DNA of 64,000 bases, taken from positions 62,001 to 126,000 of the forward strand of contig NZ_JBGUBC010000009.1 in the NCBI RefSeq assembly GCF_041821145.1, in the 5' to 3' direction. Each line of letters starts with the position of its first letter. The stretch's first letter is position 1. A program made the position numbers and the translations under genes. Below are positions 9,901-17,641 of this stretch, in pieces. Under the pieces are notes generated by a model, which saw nothing but the letters and a program-made list of their open reading frames with translations, did not search any database and was not told the origin of the DNA. This stretch comes from Halopenitus sp041821145. Lineage in GTDB: Archaea; Halobacteriota; Halobacteria; Halobacteriales; Haloferacaceae.

Positions 9901-10742
9901 ACGCCCGCGGCAGGTCCCGAAAGCGTCGTCGTGACCGCCCGATTTCGGACGGTCTCCGGAGAGGCGGTTCCACCGTTGGCTCGCATGATCCGTGGGGTCG
10001 GAAGTCCGACGTCCCGCGCGCGCTCGACCAGTCGACCGACGTAGTCATCGATCGCCGGCCGGACGTACGCGTCGACGACGGTCGTCGCGGTTCGTTCGTA
10101 CTCACGAAACTCCGCAAGGACCTCATGGGAGGTAGAGACCGGAACATCGAGTTCCGACCGCAGCGTCCGCGCGACGGCCCGCTCGTTCTCGGGGTCGGCG
10201 TAGGCGTGCAACAGACAGACCGCGACCGCCTCGATCTCCCGGTCTCGAAGCGTCGCCGCGAGATCGGAGACCGCCTCCGCATCCACCGGTCGTCGGACGC
10301 CATCGGGCGTCGTTCGCTCGTCGATCTCGAATCGCAACTGGCGGGGGACCAGCGGGTCGGGCTTTTCAGCCGTGAGATCATAGAGGGCCGGCCGATCCTG
10401 TCTCCCGATCTCGAGGACGTCTCGGAATCCCTCCGTGGTCACGAGCGCCGTCCGTGCGCCGTCCCGCTCAAGGAGGGCGTTGACGGACACGGTCATCGCG
10501 TGCGCGAACTCGTCGATGGATGTCGGCTTGAGTCCGGCACGATCACACGCCTCGTGGATCCCACGAAGGACCCCGACGCTCTGGTCGTCCGTCGTCGGGA
10601 CCTTCGCGGTGACGAGTCGTCCCTCGACGGCGAGCGCGACGTCGGTGAACGTCCCGCCGACGTCGACGCCGATCCGCTTCGCGTCGGGATCGCCGTTTCG
10701 ATCACCGGGGGCCGCTGCCTCGGTCTCAGGTTCCATGTCCAT
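6981..10742 (-). CDS. Hydantoinase/oxoprolinase A-B fusion (probably two genes, hyuA and hyuB)
   Basis: As sequenced this is a single frame of 1253 residues. Residues 1-691 match the HyuA/oxoprolinase ATP-grasping half: an actin-like RIGVDVGGTFTDVAL near the N terminus, then TFDMGGTSSDVSLVRDG and ALVAFGGAGPMHAA. Residues 692-1253 match HyuB: IDPVTLEVFRNRLEGIAEEM, AEHIPVHLGAMP, FVLNDPFTGGTHLPD and TPGGGGHGDP. Together such subunits cleave 5-oxoproline or N-substituted hydantoins with ATP. Haloarchaea normally encode them separately. The junction carries a run of eight G on the coding strand (8678-8685). Removing one G would end HyuA at 8666 and start HyuB at ATG 8669, with the usual ATGA overlap. 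The fusion may therefore be a sequencing indel, a recent mutation or a slippage site; see findings. Confidence 0.85.
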   Translation of the reverse strand: MDMEPETEAAAPGDRNGDPDAKRIGVDVGGTFTDVALAVEGRLVTAKVPTTDDQSVGVLRGIHEACDRAGLKPTSIDEFAHAMTVSVNALLERDGARTALVTTEGFRDVLEIGRQDRPALYDLTAEKPDPLVPRQLRFEIDERTTPDGVRRPVDAEAVSDLAATLRDREIEAVAVCLLHAYADPENERAVARTLRSELDVPVSTSHEVLAEFREYERTATTVVDAYVRPAIDDYVGRLVERARDVGLPTPRIMRANGGTASPETVRNRAVTTTLSGPAAGVVGAAATVESGPEIGDGSRSGLITFDMGGTSSDVSLVRDGDVERTTDSEIDGHPIRTPMVDVHTVGAGGGSIAWVDGGGALRVGPRSSGARPGPACYGRGGTEPTVTDANVVLGYIGPDASLGGEVDLDVGAARDVMVDLAEEADLNGPIDAARGVHRVANATMTRAIRSVTVERGHDPRTFALVAFGGAGPMHAASLAEALDMDRVVVPRPGGVLSAFGLLAADETYDAARTVGVELDAADPDALMEDYERLTAELVADASNGARVEWAADCRYVGQSFELTVPVDEPFDPETLADRFHEAHERTHGYALPESIEIVTLRATATIPGATPRIRHDGTDDPRIGERDVRFPGTGRRETAVYDRTGLAPGTTVSGPAILERGESTTVLPPPWNGDVLDDGAILLTRQGGARPMTMDRMGSDDSGDPPRIDPVTLEVFRNRLEGIAEEMGRTLIRGAYSPNIKERRDCSTALFDAEGRMVAQAEHIPVHLGAMPAAVSAVRDRDPRPGDVFVLNDPFTGGTHLPDVTLVSTIAPDVDAASDSEPEIVGYAVSRAHHADVGGMTPGSMPAGARDIHQEGLCIPPIRLVANGELREDVRSLVLANVRNAGERRADLRAQLAANERGERRLSDLIDEYGRDVVFAGFDAVIEYSRERITEAIAELPDGTYAATDVLEGDGVSDEDIPIRVAVTIDGSTVDVDFSGTAGQLEGNLNAPSAVARSAVYFVVRCITDPDIPPNEGCYDPVTVTVPEGTLLNPEPPAAVVGGNVETSQRVTDVVFTALARAAPDRVPAQGQGTMNNLTVGARDGSFAYYETIGGGFGARPDRDGMDGVHVGMTNTLNTPVESIENEYPMSIERYALRPGSGGDGEFRGGLGIERVLTIETDATVSILSERRRHRPRGVSGGEDGALGENLIDGEPVPAKATVEIDPGTTVTIRTPGGGGHGDPADRDPEATANDRRNGTDRDSDQEPRTGEE
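8678..8685 (-). repeat. G8 homopolymer at the hyuA/hyuB junction
   Basis: Eight consecutive G on the coding strand, seven codons before the HyuB-type start ATG at 8669. Reading through gives a fusion. With seven G the upstream frame would read ...RQGGRDR and stop at TGA (8666-8668), overlapping the HyuB start by four bases. Confidence 0.9.
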
Positions 10743-10838
10743 TCTCAGAGACGGCCGAGCCGGGGTGTGGTTGTGTACCGATCACGACGTCCATCACGAT
10801 CCCGTCGTTTATATACTCTGGCGTGACTTTACCACGAC

Positions 10839-11165
10839 ATGGAGTTTTGCGACGAGTGTGGTTCGATGATGAAAGCCGGCGAGGGGGAAGACCACTGGGT
10901 CTGTTCCGCCTGCGGATTCGAGAAGGGTCGTGATGAGGAGTCCGAGGCGGCGATGGTCACCACCGAGGGGCAGGAGTCCTCGGAGATCATCGACGTCAGC
11001 GACGCCGAGGACAAGGGACTGCCGACGACCACGGCTCATTGTCCCGAATGCGGTAACGACACCGCCTACTGGTACATGCAGCAGATCCGGTCCGCCGACG
11101 AGTCCGAGACTCGCTTTTTCGTCTGTACTGACTGCGAACATAAGTGGCGCGAGGACGATCACTGA
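10839..11165 (+). CDS. tfs: Transcription factor S (TFS)
   Basis: The product is 108 residues, the typical TFS length. It stimulates RNA cleavage by backtracked RNA polymerase and resembles both RPB9 and the C-terminal domain of TFIIS. Two zinc ribbons are visible: CDECGS ... CSACG at the N terminus and CPECG ... CTDCEHKW at the C terminus. The acidic pair needed for cleavage (ADESETRFF) lies in the second ribbon. The promoter is clear: TTTATATAC at 10808-10816 lies about 27 bases upstream of the ATG, so the mRNA is leaderless or nearly so. It is divergent from the hydantoinase gene. Confidence 0.95.
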   Translation: MEFCDECGSMMKAGEGEDHWVCSACGFEKGRDEESEAAMVTTEGQESSEIIDVSDAEDKGLPTTTAHCPECGNDTAYWYMQQIRSADESETRFFVCTDCEHKWREDDH

Positions 11166-11235
11166 GGCAATCGGGGAGCCAGTTCCCTCCTCTCGGTCCC
11201 CGGAAGTAGTCCCGATTTCCGGAAGTAGTCCCGAT

Positions 11236-12033
11236 TCAGGGACGTCGCGCGAAGGTGAGATACCCGGTGTGACCGACGCCCGCCGTCGAGGGACGTGACC
11301 CTCGCTCGGAGAAGTCCATCTCCCGCTGGATCGTCTCCAGCGTGTTGATCTCCTCGAGACCAGCCTGACGAGCGGCTTCGACGATCGATCGCGTTCCCTC
11401 CACGAACGGTGAATATGCGGCCAGAAATCCGCCGGGAACGAGTAGTTCCGGCGCACGCTCCACGATCTCGTCAGCGTCGCCGGTGTCGAGCGTGAGTACG
11501 TCGAAGGGGGCTTCGACATCGACATCTTCCTCGGCGTCTTCAACATCTTCAGCATCCTCGTCAGCAGTCTCTCCCACGAGCGTGTCGATCTCCGTGGTGA
11601 GATCGCCCGTTCGGACGTCGACGCAGTCGTCGACACCGGCGATCCGCATGTTCGCGCGGGCGACCTCGGCGAAGTCGGGATCCCGCTCGTAGGTCGTCAC
11701 TGAGGCACCGGCTCGGCCAAGAGCGACGGCGAGGATCCCCGTTCCGGTCCCCGCATCGAGGACCCGATCACCGCGGGCGATCCCGACGTGTCCGATGACG
11801 AGCCCGACGTCACGGGGCATCATCGGCGCACCGGTTCGTTCGAGGTGATCGAAGAGGTCGGGGAGCCGAAGCTCGCGGACCTGGAAGGTCTCGCCGAGGT
11901 GGGTCTCGATCACATCGCCACCCGCGACGTCCTCGGGGATCTCGAGAACGCCGAGGTCGGTGCCGAACTCCTCGCCGGGTTCAAGCAGGTATTCCCGGCC
12001 GTCACCGACGAGGAGGTAGGCAGGATCGGTCAC
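11236..12033 (-). CDS. trmI: tRNA (adenine-N1)-methyltransferase, TrmI family
   Basis: The product is 265 residues. A short N-terminal beta domain is followed by a Rossmann methyltransferase: SAM motif I VLDAGTGTGILAVALG, the acidic post-I residue in TTYERD and motif IV VLTLDTGDADE. The preceding PMMPRDVGLVIGHVGI matches the region that precedes the SAM site in TrmI enzymes, which make m1A in the T-loop (positions 57/58). An Asp/Glu-rich stretch (DADEDAEDVED-like, coded around 11510-11560) is inserted in the catalytic domain and is a halophilic embellishment. Its start overlaps the NAC stop by four bases (12030-12033), so the two genes are translationally coupled. Confidence 0.85.
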   Translation of the reverse strand: MTDPAYLLVGDGREYLLEPGEEFGTDLGVLEIPEDVAGGDVIETHLGETFQVRELRLPDLFDHLERTGAPMMPRDVGLVIGHVGIARGDRVLDAGTGTGILAVALGRAGASVTTYERDPDFAEVARANMRIAGVDDCVDVRTGDLTTEIDTLVGETADEDAEDVEDAEEDVDVEAPFDVLTLDTGDADEIVERAPELLVPGGFLAAYSPFVEGTRSIVEAARQAGLEEINTLETIQREMDFSERGSRPSTAGVGHTGYLTFARRP

Positions 12034-12407
12034 TCGAGACGAGCGATCGCTGCAGCCAGATCGCCCTCCTCGGCCTCGAGCGCCTCGATTGCATCCTGCT
12101 CGGGAACGCCGGCGCGCTCGGCGACGATCGCGATGTCGTCCTCAGGAAGCGCGGCCGCCTCCTCGGCTGCACCGGAATCCTCGCCGCTTCCGCCGGTTCC
12201 GACATCGACGGATTCGGGCTCGCCGACGATCTGGTAGGTCTCTTGCCCCTGGGCGTCCATCCGCGTGACCTGCGGGGCATCGAAGACGAGGTCCTCCTCG
12301 CCAGTTCGGATGACGACCTCCTCGACGTCGAGTTCGGTGACGTCGATCCCCATCTGTTTCATCATCTGTTTCATCTTTCGCGGGTTCATCCCGCCGCCTC
12401 CAAGCAT
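12030..12407 (-). CDS. nac: Nascent polypeptide-associated complex protein (archaeal NAC)
   Basis: The product is 125 residues. The N-terminal segment GGMNPRKMKQMMKQMGI is the ribosome-binding tail, followed by the NAC beta-barrel dimerisation domain (VVIRTGEEDLVFDAPQV ... TYQIVGEP). An acidic linker leads to a C-terminal UBA domain (IAIVAERAGVPEQDAIEALE). The homodimer shields nascent chains emerging from the ribosome. It is the first gene of a two-gene unit with the tRNA methyltransferase, so both act in translation. The start is ATG 12407; ATG 12389 would remove the Gly-rich start seen in relatives. It is divergent from the methylmalonyl-CoA mutase gene. Confidence 0.93.
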   Translation of the reverse strand: MLGGGGMNPRKMKQMMKQMGIDVTELDVEEVVIRTGEEDLVFDAPQVTRMDAQGQETYQIVGEPESVDVGTGGSGEDSGAAEEAAALPEDDIAIVAERAGVPEQDAIEALEAEEGDLAAAIARLE

Positions 12408-12525
12408 ACGCCGAAAGTCGTCGCCTGACAGGAAAAGGGTGACGAACCGGATCGTTCGATCGGTCCTCGGATCGAGTCGGGCAGTCCTCCAACAGTTAAG
12501 TTCCGAACGCGCCCAGGGATCGGTA

Positions 12526-14208
12526 ATGTACGATCCCGACGAGCTGGAGGCGATCCGCGAGGCGAAAGACGAGTGGGAGGCAGAGACCTACGGTCCCACC
12601 GTCGATCGCTTCGGCGAGCGGGAGGACGCCTTCGAAACCGACACCGGCGGGCAGACGATCGATCCGCTCTACACTCCGGCGGACGTCGCCGACCTCGAGT
12701 ACGGCGAGGATCTGGGATTTCCGGGCGAGGAGCCGTTCACCCGCGGTGTCTACTCGACGATGCACCGCGGGCGACTCTGGACGATGCGCCAGTATGCCGG
12801 CATGGGTACGGCAAGCGAGACGAACGAGCGGTTTCATTACCTCATCGAGGAGGGATCCTCCGGGCTGTCGATGGCATTCGACCTTCCGACGCAGATGGGC
12901 TACGACTCGGACGCCTCGATGGCCGAGGGCGAGGTCGGCCGGTCGGGCGTCGCAATAGACACGCTCGCCGACTTCGAGCGCGTCTTCGAGGGGATCCCCC
13001 TCGATGAGGTCTCGACCTCGATGACGATCAACGCGCCGGCGGCCGTCCTGTTGGCGATGTACGTCGCGATCGGCGACCAACAGGGCGTTCCCCGCGAGAA
13101 GCTCCGCGGGACGATCCAAAACGACATCATGAAGGAGTATATCGCCCGGAACCTCTACATCTATCCGCCCGACCCCTCGATGCGGCTCATCACCGACATC
13201 TTCGAGTTCTGTGCCGCGGAGACGCCGAAGTTCAACACGATCTCCATATCGGGCTACCACATCCGCGAGGCCGGATCGACGGCGGCTCAGGAGGTCGCCT
13301 TCACGCTCGCAAACGGGATCGAGTACGTGGAGGCCGCCCTCGATGCCGGCCAGGACGTCGAGGAGTTCGCCCCGCAGCTATCGTTTTTCTTCAATGCCCA
13401 CAACGACATCTTCGAGGAGGCGGCGAAGTTTCGTGCGGCTCGCCGGCTGTGGGCCCGGATCATGACGGAGCGGTTCGACGCCGAAACCTCGGCATCCAAA
13501 CGGCTCAAGTTTCACACCCAGACCGGCGGATCGACGCTCACCGCCCAGCAGATCGAGAACAACGTCGTCCGGGTCGCCTATCAGGCACTCGCGGCGGTCC
13601 TCGGCGGAACCCAGAGCCTCCACACCAACGGGAAGGACGAGGCGCTCGCGTTGCCCACCGAGCAATCGGTTCGAACGGCGCTTCGCACCCAACAGATCCT
13701 CGCCCACGAATCCGGGGCCGCGGACACGATCGATCCGCTCGCCGGGTCCTATTACGTCGAGAGTCTGACCGACGGGATCGAGGAGGACGCCATCGAGATC
13801 ATCGAGTCGATCGACGAGCGTGGCGGCATGCTGCCGGCCGTCGAGAGCCAGTGGGTCCAACGGCAGATCCAGGACGTCGCCTTCGAGCGGCAACGCGAGA
13901 TCGAGTCGGGCGATCGGGTCATCGTCGGCGTCAACGAGTACCAAAGCGACGAGGACCCGGAGATCGACTTAGAGGAAGTCGATCCGGAACGCGAGCACGA
14001 ACAGCGAGAGCGCCTCGCAGCGGTCAAAGAGGATCGCGATTCGGCCGCCGTCGAGGACGCCCTCGAGTCGATCCGTGAGGCCGCAACCGAAGGGGAGAAC
14101 CTTCTTCCGCCCATCGTCGACGCCGTGAAACACTATGCCACCGTCCAGGAGGTATGCGACGTGTTACGCGAGGAGTTCGGAGAGTATCAGCCCGGGTCGG
14201 CGATCTGA
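12526..14208 (+). CDS. mcmA1: Methylmalonyl-CoA mutase, large-subunit catalytic chain
   Basis: The product is 560 residues, matching the archaeal split enzyme whose catalytic chain is separate from the B12-binding chain. Recognisable segments are TRGVYSTMHRGRLWTMRQYAG near residue 80, SGLSMAFDLPTQMGYDSD, the substrate-barrel segment TPKFNTISISGYHIREAG and the C-terminal LKFHTQTGGSTLTAQQ followed by ALAAVLGGTQSLHTNG. It isomerises methylmalonyl-CoA and succinyl-CoA. The cobalamin-binding small subunit is not in this window. The TATA-like AGTTAAG at 12494 is about 30 bases upstream of the ATG. The open frame extends 5' into the NAC gene, but that part is antisense and is not coding. Confidence 0.95.
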   Translation: MYDPDELEAIREAKDEWEAETYGPTVDRFGEREDAFETDTGGQTIDPLYTPADVADLEYGEDLGFPGEEPFTRGVYSTMHRGRLWTMRQYAGMGTASETNERFHYLIEEGSSGLSMAFDLPTQMGYDSDASMAEGEVGRSGVAIDTLADFERVFEGIPLDEVSTSMTINAPAAVLLAMYVAIGDQQGVPREKLRGTIQNDIMKEYIARNLYIYPPDPSMRLITDIFEFCAAETPKFNTISISGYHIREAGSTAAQEVAFTLANGIEYVEAALDAGQDVEEFAPQLSFFFNAHNDIFEEAAKFRAARRLWARIMTERFDAETSASKRLKFHTQTGGSTLTAQQIENNVVRVAYQALAAVLGGTQSLHTNGKDEALALPTEQSVRTALRTQQILAHESGAADTIDPLAGSYYVESLTDGIEEDAIEIIESIDERGGMLPAVESQWVQRQIQDVAFERQREIESGDRVIVGVNEYQSDEDPEIDLEEVDPEREHEQRERLAAVKEDRDSAAVEDALESIREAATEGENLLPPIVDAVKHYATVQEVCDVLREEFGEYQPGSAI

Positions 14209-14338
14209 GCGGGAAGGAGGCTCCGCGATCCGAACGGTGATGGTAGCCCGACGATCCGAGCAGTGATGATGGACGGATCTCCCGAACGAGTTCAAAGCTC
14301 GCTTGCGAAGTCCGGGCGTGGTATTCGACGCCGGGAGA

Positions 14339-14809
14339 TCACTCGTCTTCGGCAGTGAAACTCCCGACGCCCTCCGCCGGCGGCGAGACGATCTCGAAAC
14401 TCCGTTCGCTCCAGTCGTCCTCGACGAAGACGAACACGCGACCGCCGGCAACCTCCGGATCGGCTTCGATCTGTGTCCGCTCTCCGGCCCGGCGTGCCGC
14501 TACACCCGGGAACAACTCCTCGCCGTCACCGGGTTCGAAGATCACGCGGCCGACCCCCGTGTCCTCAAGAATCTCGTCGTGGGTCTTCAGGTCGTTTACG
14601 TACGTCATCACGCCCTCCGTCTCCGTGGGGTCGGTGACGAGGACGTGGGTCTGTTTGCCCGGTCCGGCGGTGAGAGTCCCGTCGACGGTGGAGGGGGCCC
14701 CACGATACAGCGTGGTGCGGCCGTCGAGATACTCCACGACGACACCCTCCTCGCGAAGCTCGACGCCGATGGTACTCGGCGGGATCTGCGAGCGTGCTGT
14801 GGTGGACAT
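14339..14809 (-). CDS. Haloarchaeal conserved protein, DUF5796-like
   Basis: The product is 156 residues from ATG 14809 (MSTTARSQIPPSTIGVEL). The chain is all-beta in appearance: VVVEYLDGRTTLYRG, a central HVLVTDPTETEGVMTYVND block and a C-terminal GRVFVFVEDDWSERSFEIV. I recall this pattern as a haloarchaea-specific family of unknown function (DUF5796), from memory only. It is divergent from shikimate kinase with 123 bases between the starts. No catalytic motif or membrane segment is visible. Confidence 0.75.
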   Translation of the reverse strand: MSTTARSQIPPSTIGVELREEGVVVEYLDGRTTLYRGAPSTVDGTLTAGPGKQTHVLVTDPTETEGVMTYVNDLKTHDEILEDTGVGRVIFEPGDGEELFPGVAARRAGERTQIEADPEVAGGRVFVFVEDDWSERSFEIVSPPAEGVGSFTAEDE

Positions 14810-14932
14810 ACCGTTCGTTCGGTCGGCGACCCCAAAAGCAACGCGTTCGGTCCGGACGTCGATCCCGGAGGCGTCGCCCCCGATCGCCTTCGGGACCGTC
14901 ACACCTTTGGGGTCGCTTTCGGTTCGATCGGT

Positions 14933-15835
14933 ATGCACGGACGGGCAGCCGCACTCGGTGCGGGGACGATACTCAACGCGCTCGCGACGGAGACCGGATC
15001 GGCGTTCGGCATCGACGTCGAGACCCGGGCGACAGTGGAACTCGCGTCCGACGCCGACGACGTCGACGGCGAGATCGCCGAGGACGCCGAGGCCGACACC
15101 GCGCTCATCGAACGCTGTGTCGAACTCGCGGTCGAACGCTGGGGCGATGGAGAAGGTGGAACGGTCAGAACGGACAGCGACGTGCCGCTTGCGGCCGGTC
15201 TCAAGAGTTCGAGTGCGGCCGCAAACGCGACCGTGCTTGCGACGTGTGACGCGCTCGGGGCGACCGTCGCGGGCGCACACGCGGAGGATACCAATCCCGA
15301 TCTCACCCGCCTGGAGGCGTGCCGTCTCGGCGTTCGGGCCGCACGTGAGACGGGTGTCGCGGTTACCGGCGCCTTCGACGACGCCACGGCCTCGATGCTC
15401 GGGGGCGTCACGGTCACGGACAACACCGGAGACGAGCTGCTCGATCGACGGTCGATCGAATGGGACGTGCTCGTCTGGACGCCACCCGAGCGCGCCTACA
15501 GCGCCGACGCTGATCTCGATCGCTGTCGAAACGTGGCGTCGATGGCCGAGCTCGTCGCCGATCTCGCCTTGGAGGGACGATACGCCGAGGCGATGTCGGT
15601 CAACGGGCTCGCCTTCTCGGCCGCGCTTGGGTTCTCTCCCGATCCCGCCGTCGAAGCGATGCCCCACGTCTCCGGGGTGTCGCTTTCGGGGACCGGCCCG
15701 AGCGTTGTCGCCGTCGCCGACCCGGCGGATCCGGAGACCGACCTCGATCGCGTGTGGGATATTTGGGACGACCGCGACGGGAGCCTCCGATCGACGACGA
15801 CTCGAAACGATGGTGCAAGGATTATTGCGGAGTGA
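14933..15835 (+). CDS. aroK: Shikimate kinase, archaeal GHMP type
   Basis: The product is 300 residues. This is the GHMP-superfamily shikimate kinase of archaea, unrelated to bacterial AroK. The ATP-binding motif DVPLAAGLKSSSAAANA (Pro-X3-Gly-Leu-X-Ser-Ser-Ser) lies near residue 90, preceded by an N-terminal GRAAALGAGTILNALA. The C-terminal GHMP motif VSGVSLSGTGPSVVAVAD is present. It phosphorylates shikimate in the pathway to chorismate. The next gene, 15 bases downstream, is chorismate mutase, the first committed step to Phe and Tyr, so the pair is very likely one transcript. Start ATG 14933 is chosen because the longer frame runs antisense to the DUF5796-like gene. Confidence 0.93.
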   Translation: MHGRAAALGAGTILNALATETGSAFGIDVETRATVELASDADDVDGEIAEDAEADTALIERCVELAVERWGDGEGGTVRTDSDVPLAAGLKSSSAAANATVLATCDALGATVAGAHAEDTNPDLTRLEACRLGVRAARETGVAVTGAFDDATASMLGGVTVTDNTGDELLDRRSIEWDVLVWTPPERAYSADADLDRCRNVASMAELVADLALEGRYAEAMSVNGLAFSAALGFSPDPAVEAMPHVSGVSLSGTGPSVVAVADPADPETDLDRVWDIWDDRDGSLRSTTTRNDGARIIAE

Positions 15836-15850
15836 CGACGAGGGACACCC

Positions 15851-16147
15851 ATGAGCACGAACGACTCGGATCCAGAACAGATGGAACTCGACGAACTTCG
15901 AGCCGAGATCGAGGACATCGATCGCGAGATCGTGGAGCTGATCGCCCGCCGGACCTACGTCGCCGACACCGTCGCGCAGGTCAAATCCGACCAGGACCTC
16001 CCGACCACCGACGAATCACAGGAGGAGCGCGTGATGGAACGCGCCGGCGAGAACGCACGGCAGTTCGACGTCGATGCCAATCTCGTAAAGGCGATCTTCC
16101 GGCTATTGATCGAGTTGAACAAGGTCGAACAAAGACAAAACCGGTAA
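15851..16147 (+). CDS. aroQ: Chorismate mutase (3' end supplied by the integrated element)
   Basis: The product is 98 residues, an all-helical AroQ-type chorismate mutase that converts chorismate to prephenate. The signature LDELRAEIEDIDREIVELIARR is split here as LDELRAEIEDIDREI and VELIARRTYVADTV, giving the active-site Arg and the Lys in VAQVKSD. The last ten codons (LNKVEQRQNR-stop) are AT-richer than the rest. They are duplicated at 46709-46741, where the same residues appear as LNKVEQRESR-stop. I infer that an element recombined into this 3' end and restored the frame with its own codons, changing two residues. Enzyme function should be preserved, since the change lies in the last four residues. 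Confidence 0.92.
   Translation: MSTNDSDPEQMELDELRAEIEDIDREIVELIARRTYVADTVAQVKSDQDLPTTDESQEERVMERAGENARQFDVDANLVKAIFRLLIELNKVEQRQNR
16116..16128 (+). other. attL core (left attachment site)
   Basis: TGAACAAGGTCGA inside the 3' end of the chorismate mutase gene. Similarity to the right copy continues to the stop codon: the following codons are synonymous or conservative, CAA-AGA-CAA-AAC-CGG-TAA here against CAG-CGA-GAG-AGT-CGG-TAG on the right. Confidence 0.8.
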
Positions 16148-16422
16148 ATCGCAAGACGGCGAAGTGATGGCGGTTCTTGCAGAAAGTCCTTTAAATAGGG
16201 TATAAGTCATCGAAGCAGAAACCCCAAAATAGCCGCTCTGTTGAGACACTCATCGAATGACAGGAATTCGTGCTGAAGACGGGTCTCTTATGCAGCTCTG
16301 AACTGCCGGAGACAGAAACTGGATCGAGCCCACATAGAGAGTAATCGAACTGGTCGCAGCAGTTGACGCGCCTCATACCGAGACGTCGGTGGGGTCAAAT
16401 AGCTTGATTCTGTCAGTAACCT

Positions 16423-17565
16423 GTGGCTCGCCTCTATCGATATAAAGACGACACTCGACGTCACTTCTTGCTTGGCTCGGTCAATGGCGCAAACACCACC
16501 ATCCAGTGTACCCCTCTTGCCAACCAAATCTTCAGACAGATGGAGTATGATCCCGGAATTCGGGGCACGCGGCAGGGGCCTCAGCTCCCCGGCGAACTTG
16601 TCCACGGGATGTGGGGAGTCAAATTGCTGTATACGGGCACCGGTGAAGACAGGGGAGACCAGCAAGGAAATTTAACCGAAGGTGGAGGCTCTCCAGAGTT
16701 GGCCGACATCGAGCGTGAGGCCTTACGCAAGCTCCTCGTAGGTTACTCTGGCCCTCAGCGAGACGATCTGGAGGCCCTCGCCGACACACTAGGTATTTCT
16801 GCCAATCAAGAACAGACAGACCAGAATAGGGGCGGTTCACCATCTTCTCCCTCACACGAACCAGGGAAATTTGCGTCACAAGGCAAAGATTCGGTCGATG
16901 ATACAGTCGTTCAAACCGAACTTGAAAAGTCGGGGGTCATAGACAGCATTCCGACGGCGGCGTTCAAAGAGTGGTATGGCGAGAAATCAAGAGGGACGTT
17001 TCTCGGTACGATCCTCTCATCAAAAGCGGTCGTCCGGACACTCGCGTTTCTCGCTTTGCAGGAGGACGTCCAGAGTTTTGGGGTTGAGGGGGTAGATGAC
17101 GATGACGATGTTACAAAGGTCTCAGCGCTGATGTCTTCGCAGGATGTATTCGACACAGAGGCACAGATTGGAATTGCGCGATTCAATGCAGGCGACGGAT
17201 TCCAGCCTGACGAGGACAATTGTAGCGGACTATGGAAAGACGACTTCCCCTTAGCGACATGGTTTGTCTCCTCAACCCTTTACCCAGAGTCTGAGGAGAT
17301 GACACAGTCAATCCACTGTTCGACGACTATTGATATCGGCCCATCAGGAGTTGACGGGGTTCACACAGATGTTTCGGGGGAGTCGGGTCACTTTCGCGAA
17401 GTCTGTGCCATTCGCCAACATCAACTCGAACTTACTGAGCAAGTGCTTGAGCGTCACGTCGAGAGCTCCGGCCCATTCAGTCTCTCTGCCAAGACCGAAT
17501 TCAGCCAATATCACTCGGCGGTCGACTACCGTGTAGACATGTTCGACTTCTCGCCAGACGAGTAG
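16423..17565 (+). CDS. Hypothetical protein in the left arm of the element
   Basis: The product is 380 residues from GTG 16423. I do not recognise the family. The N-terminal 75 residues (RLYRYKDDTRRHFLLGSVNG ... HGMWGVKLLYTGTGE) look like a small alpha/beta domain. Residues about 80-155 are a low-complexity linker rich in Gly, Ser, Gln and Asp. The C-terminal half contains FKEWYGEKSRGTFLGTILSS and several beta-rich stretches. There are no membrane helices, signal peptide or known catalytic motif. It stands alone on the plus strand, convergent with the integrase operon, the usual place for cargo next to an attachment site. No TATA box is convincing; the upstream 16148-16422 holds only an AT-rich stretch (TTTAAATAGGG, 16190). 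Confidence 0.6.
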   Translation: MARLYRYKDDTRRHFLLGSVNGANTTIQCTPLANQIFRQMEYDPGIRGTRQGPQLPGELVHGMWGVKLLYTGTGEDRGDQQGNLTEGGGSPELADIEREALRKLLVGYSGPQRDDLEALADTLGISANQEQTDQNRGGSPSSPSHEPGKFASQGKDSVDDTVVQTELEKSGVIDSIPTAAFKEWYGEKSRGTFLGTILSSKAVVRTLAFLALQEDVQSFGVEGVDDDDDVTKVSALMSSQDVFDTEAQIGIARFNAGDGFQPDEDNCSGLWKDDFPLATWFVSSTLYPESEEMTQSIHCSTTIDIGPSGVDGVHTDVSGESGHFREVCAIRQHQLELTEQVLERHVESSGPFSLSAKTEFSQYHSAVDYRVDMFDFSPDE

Positions 17566-17641
17566 TCCTCAGCAAACGGCTTTTACATGCTGCTTTGTGT
17601 CTGTAGAATACAATTTCAACAGGGCCAACAGATTCGAGTGT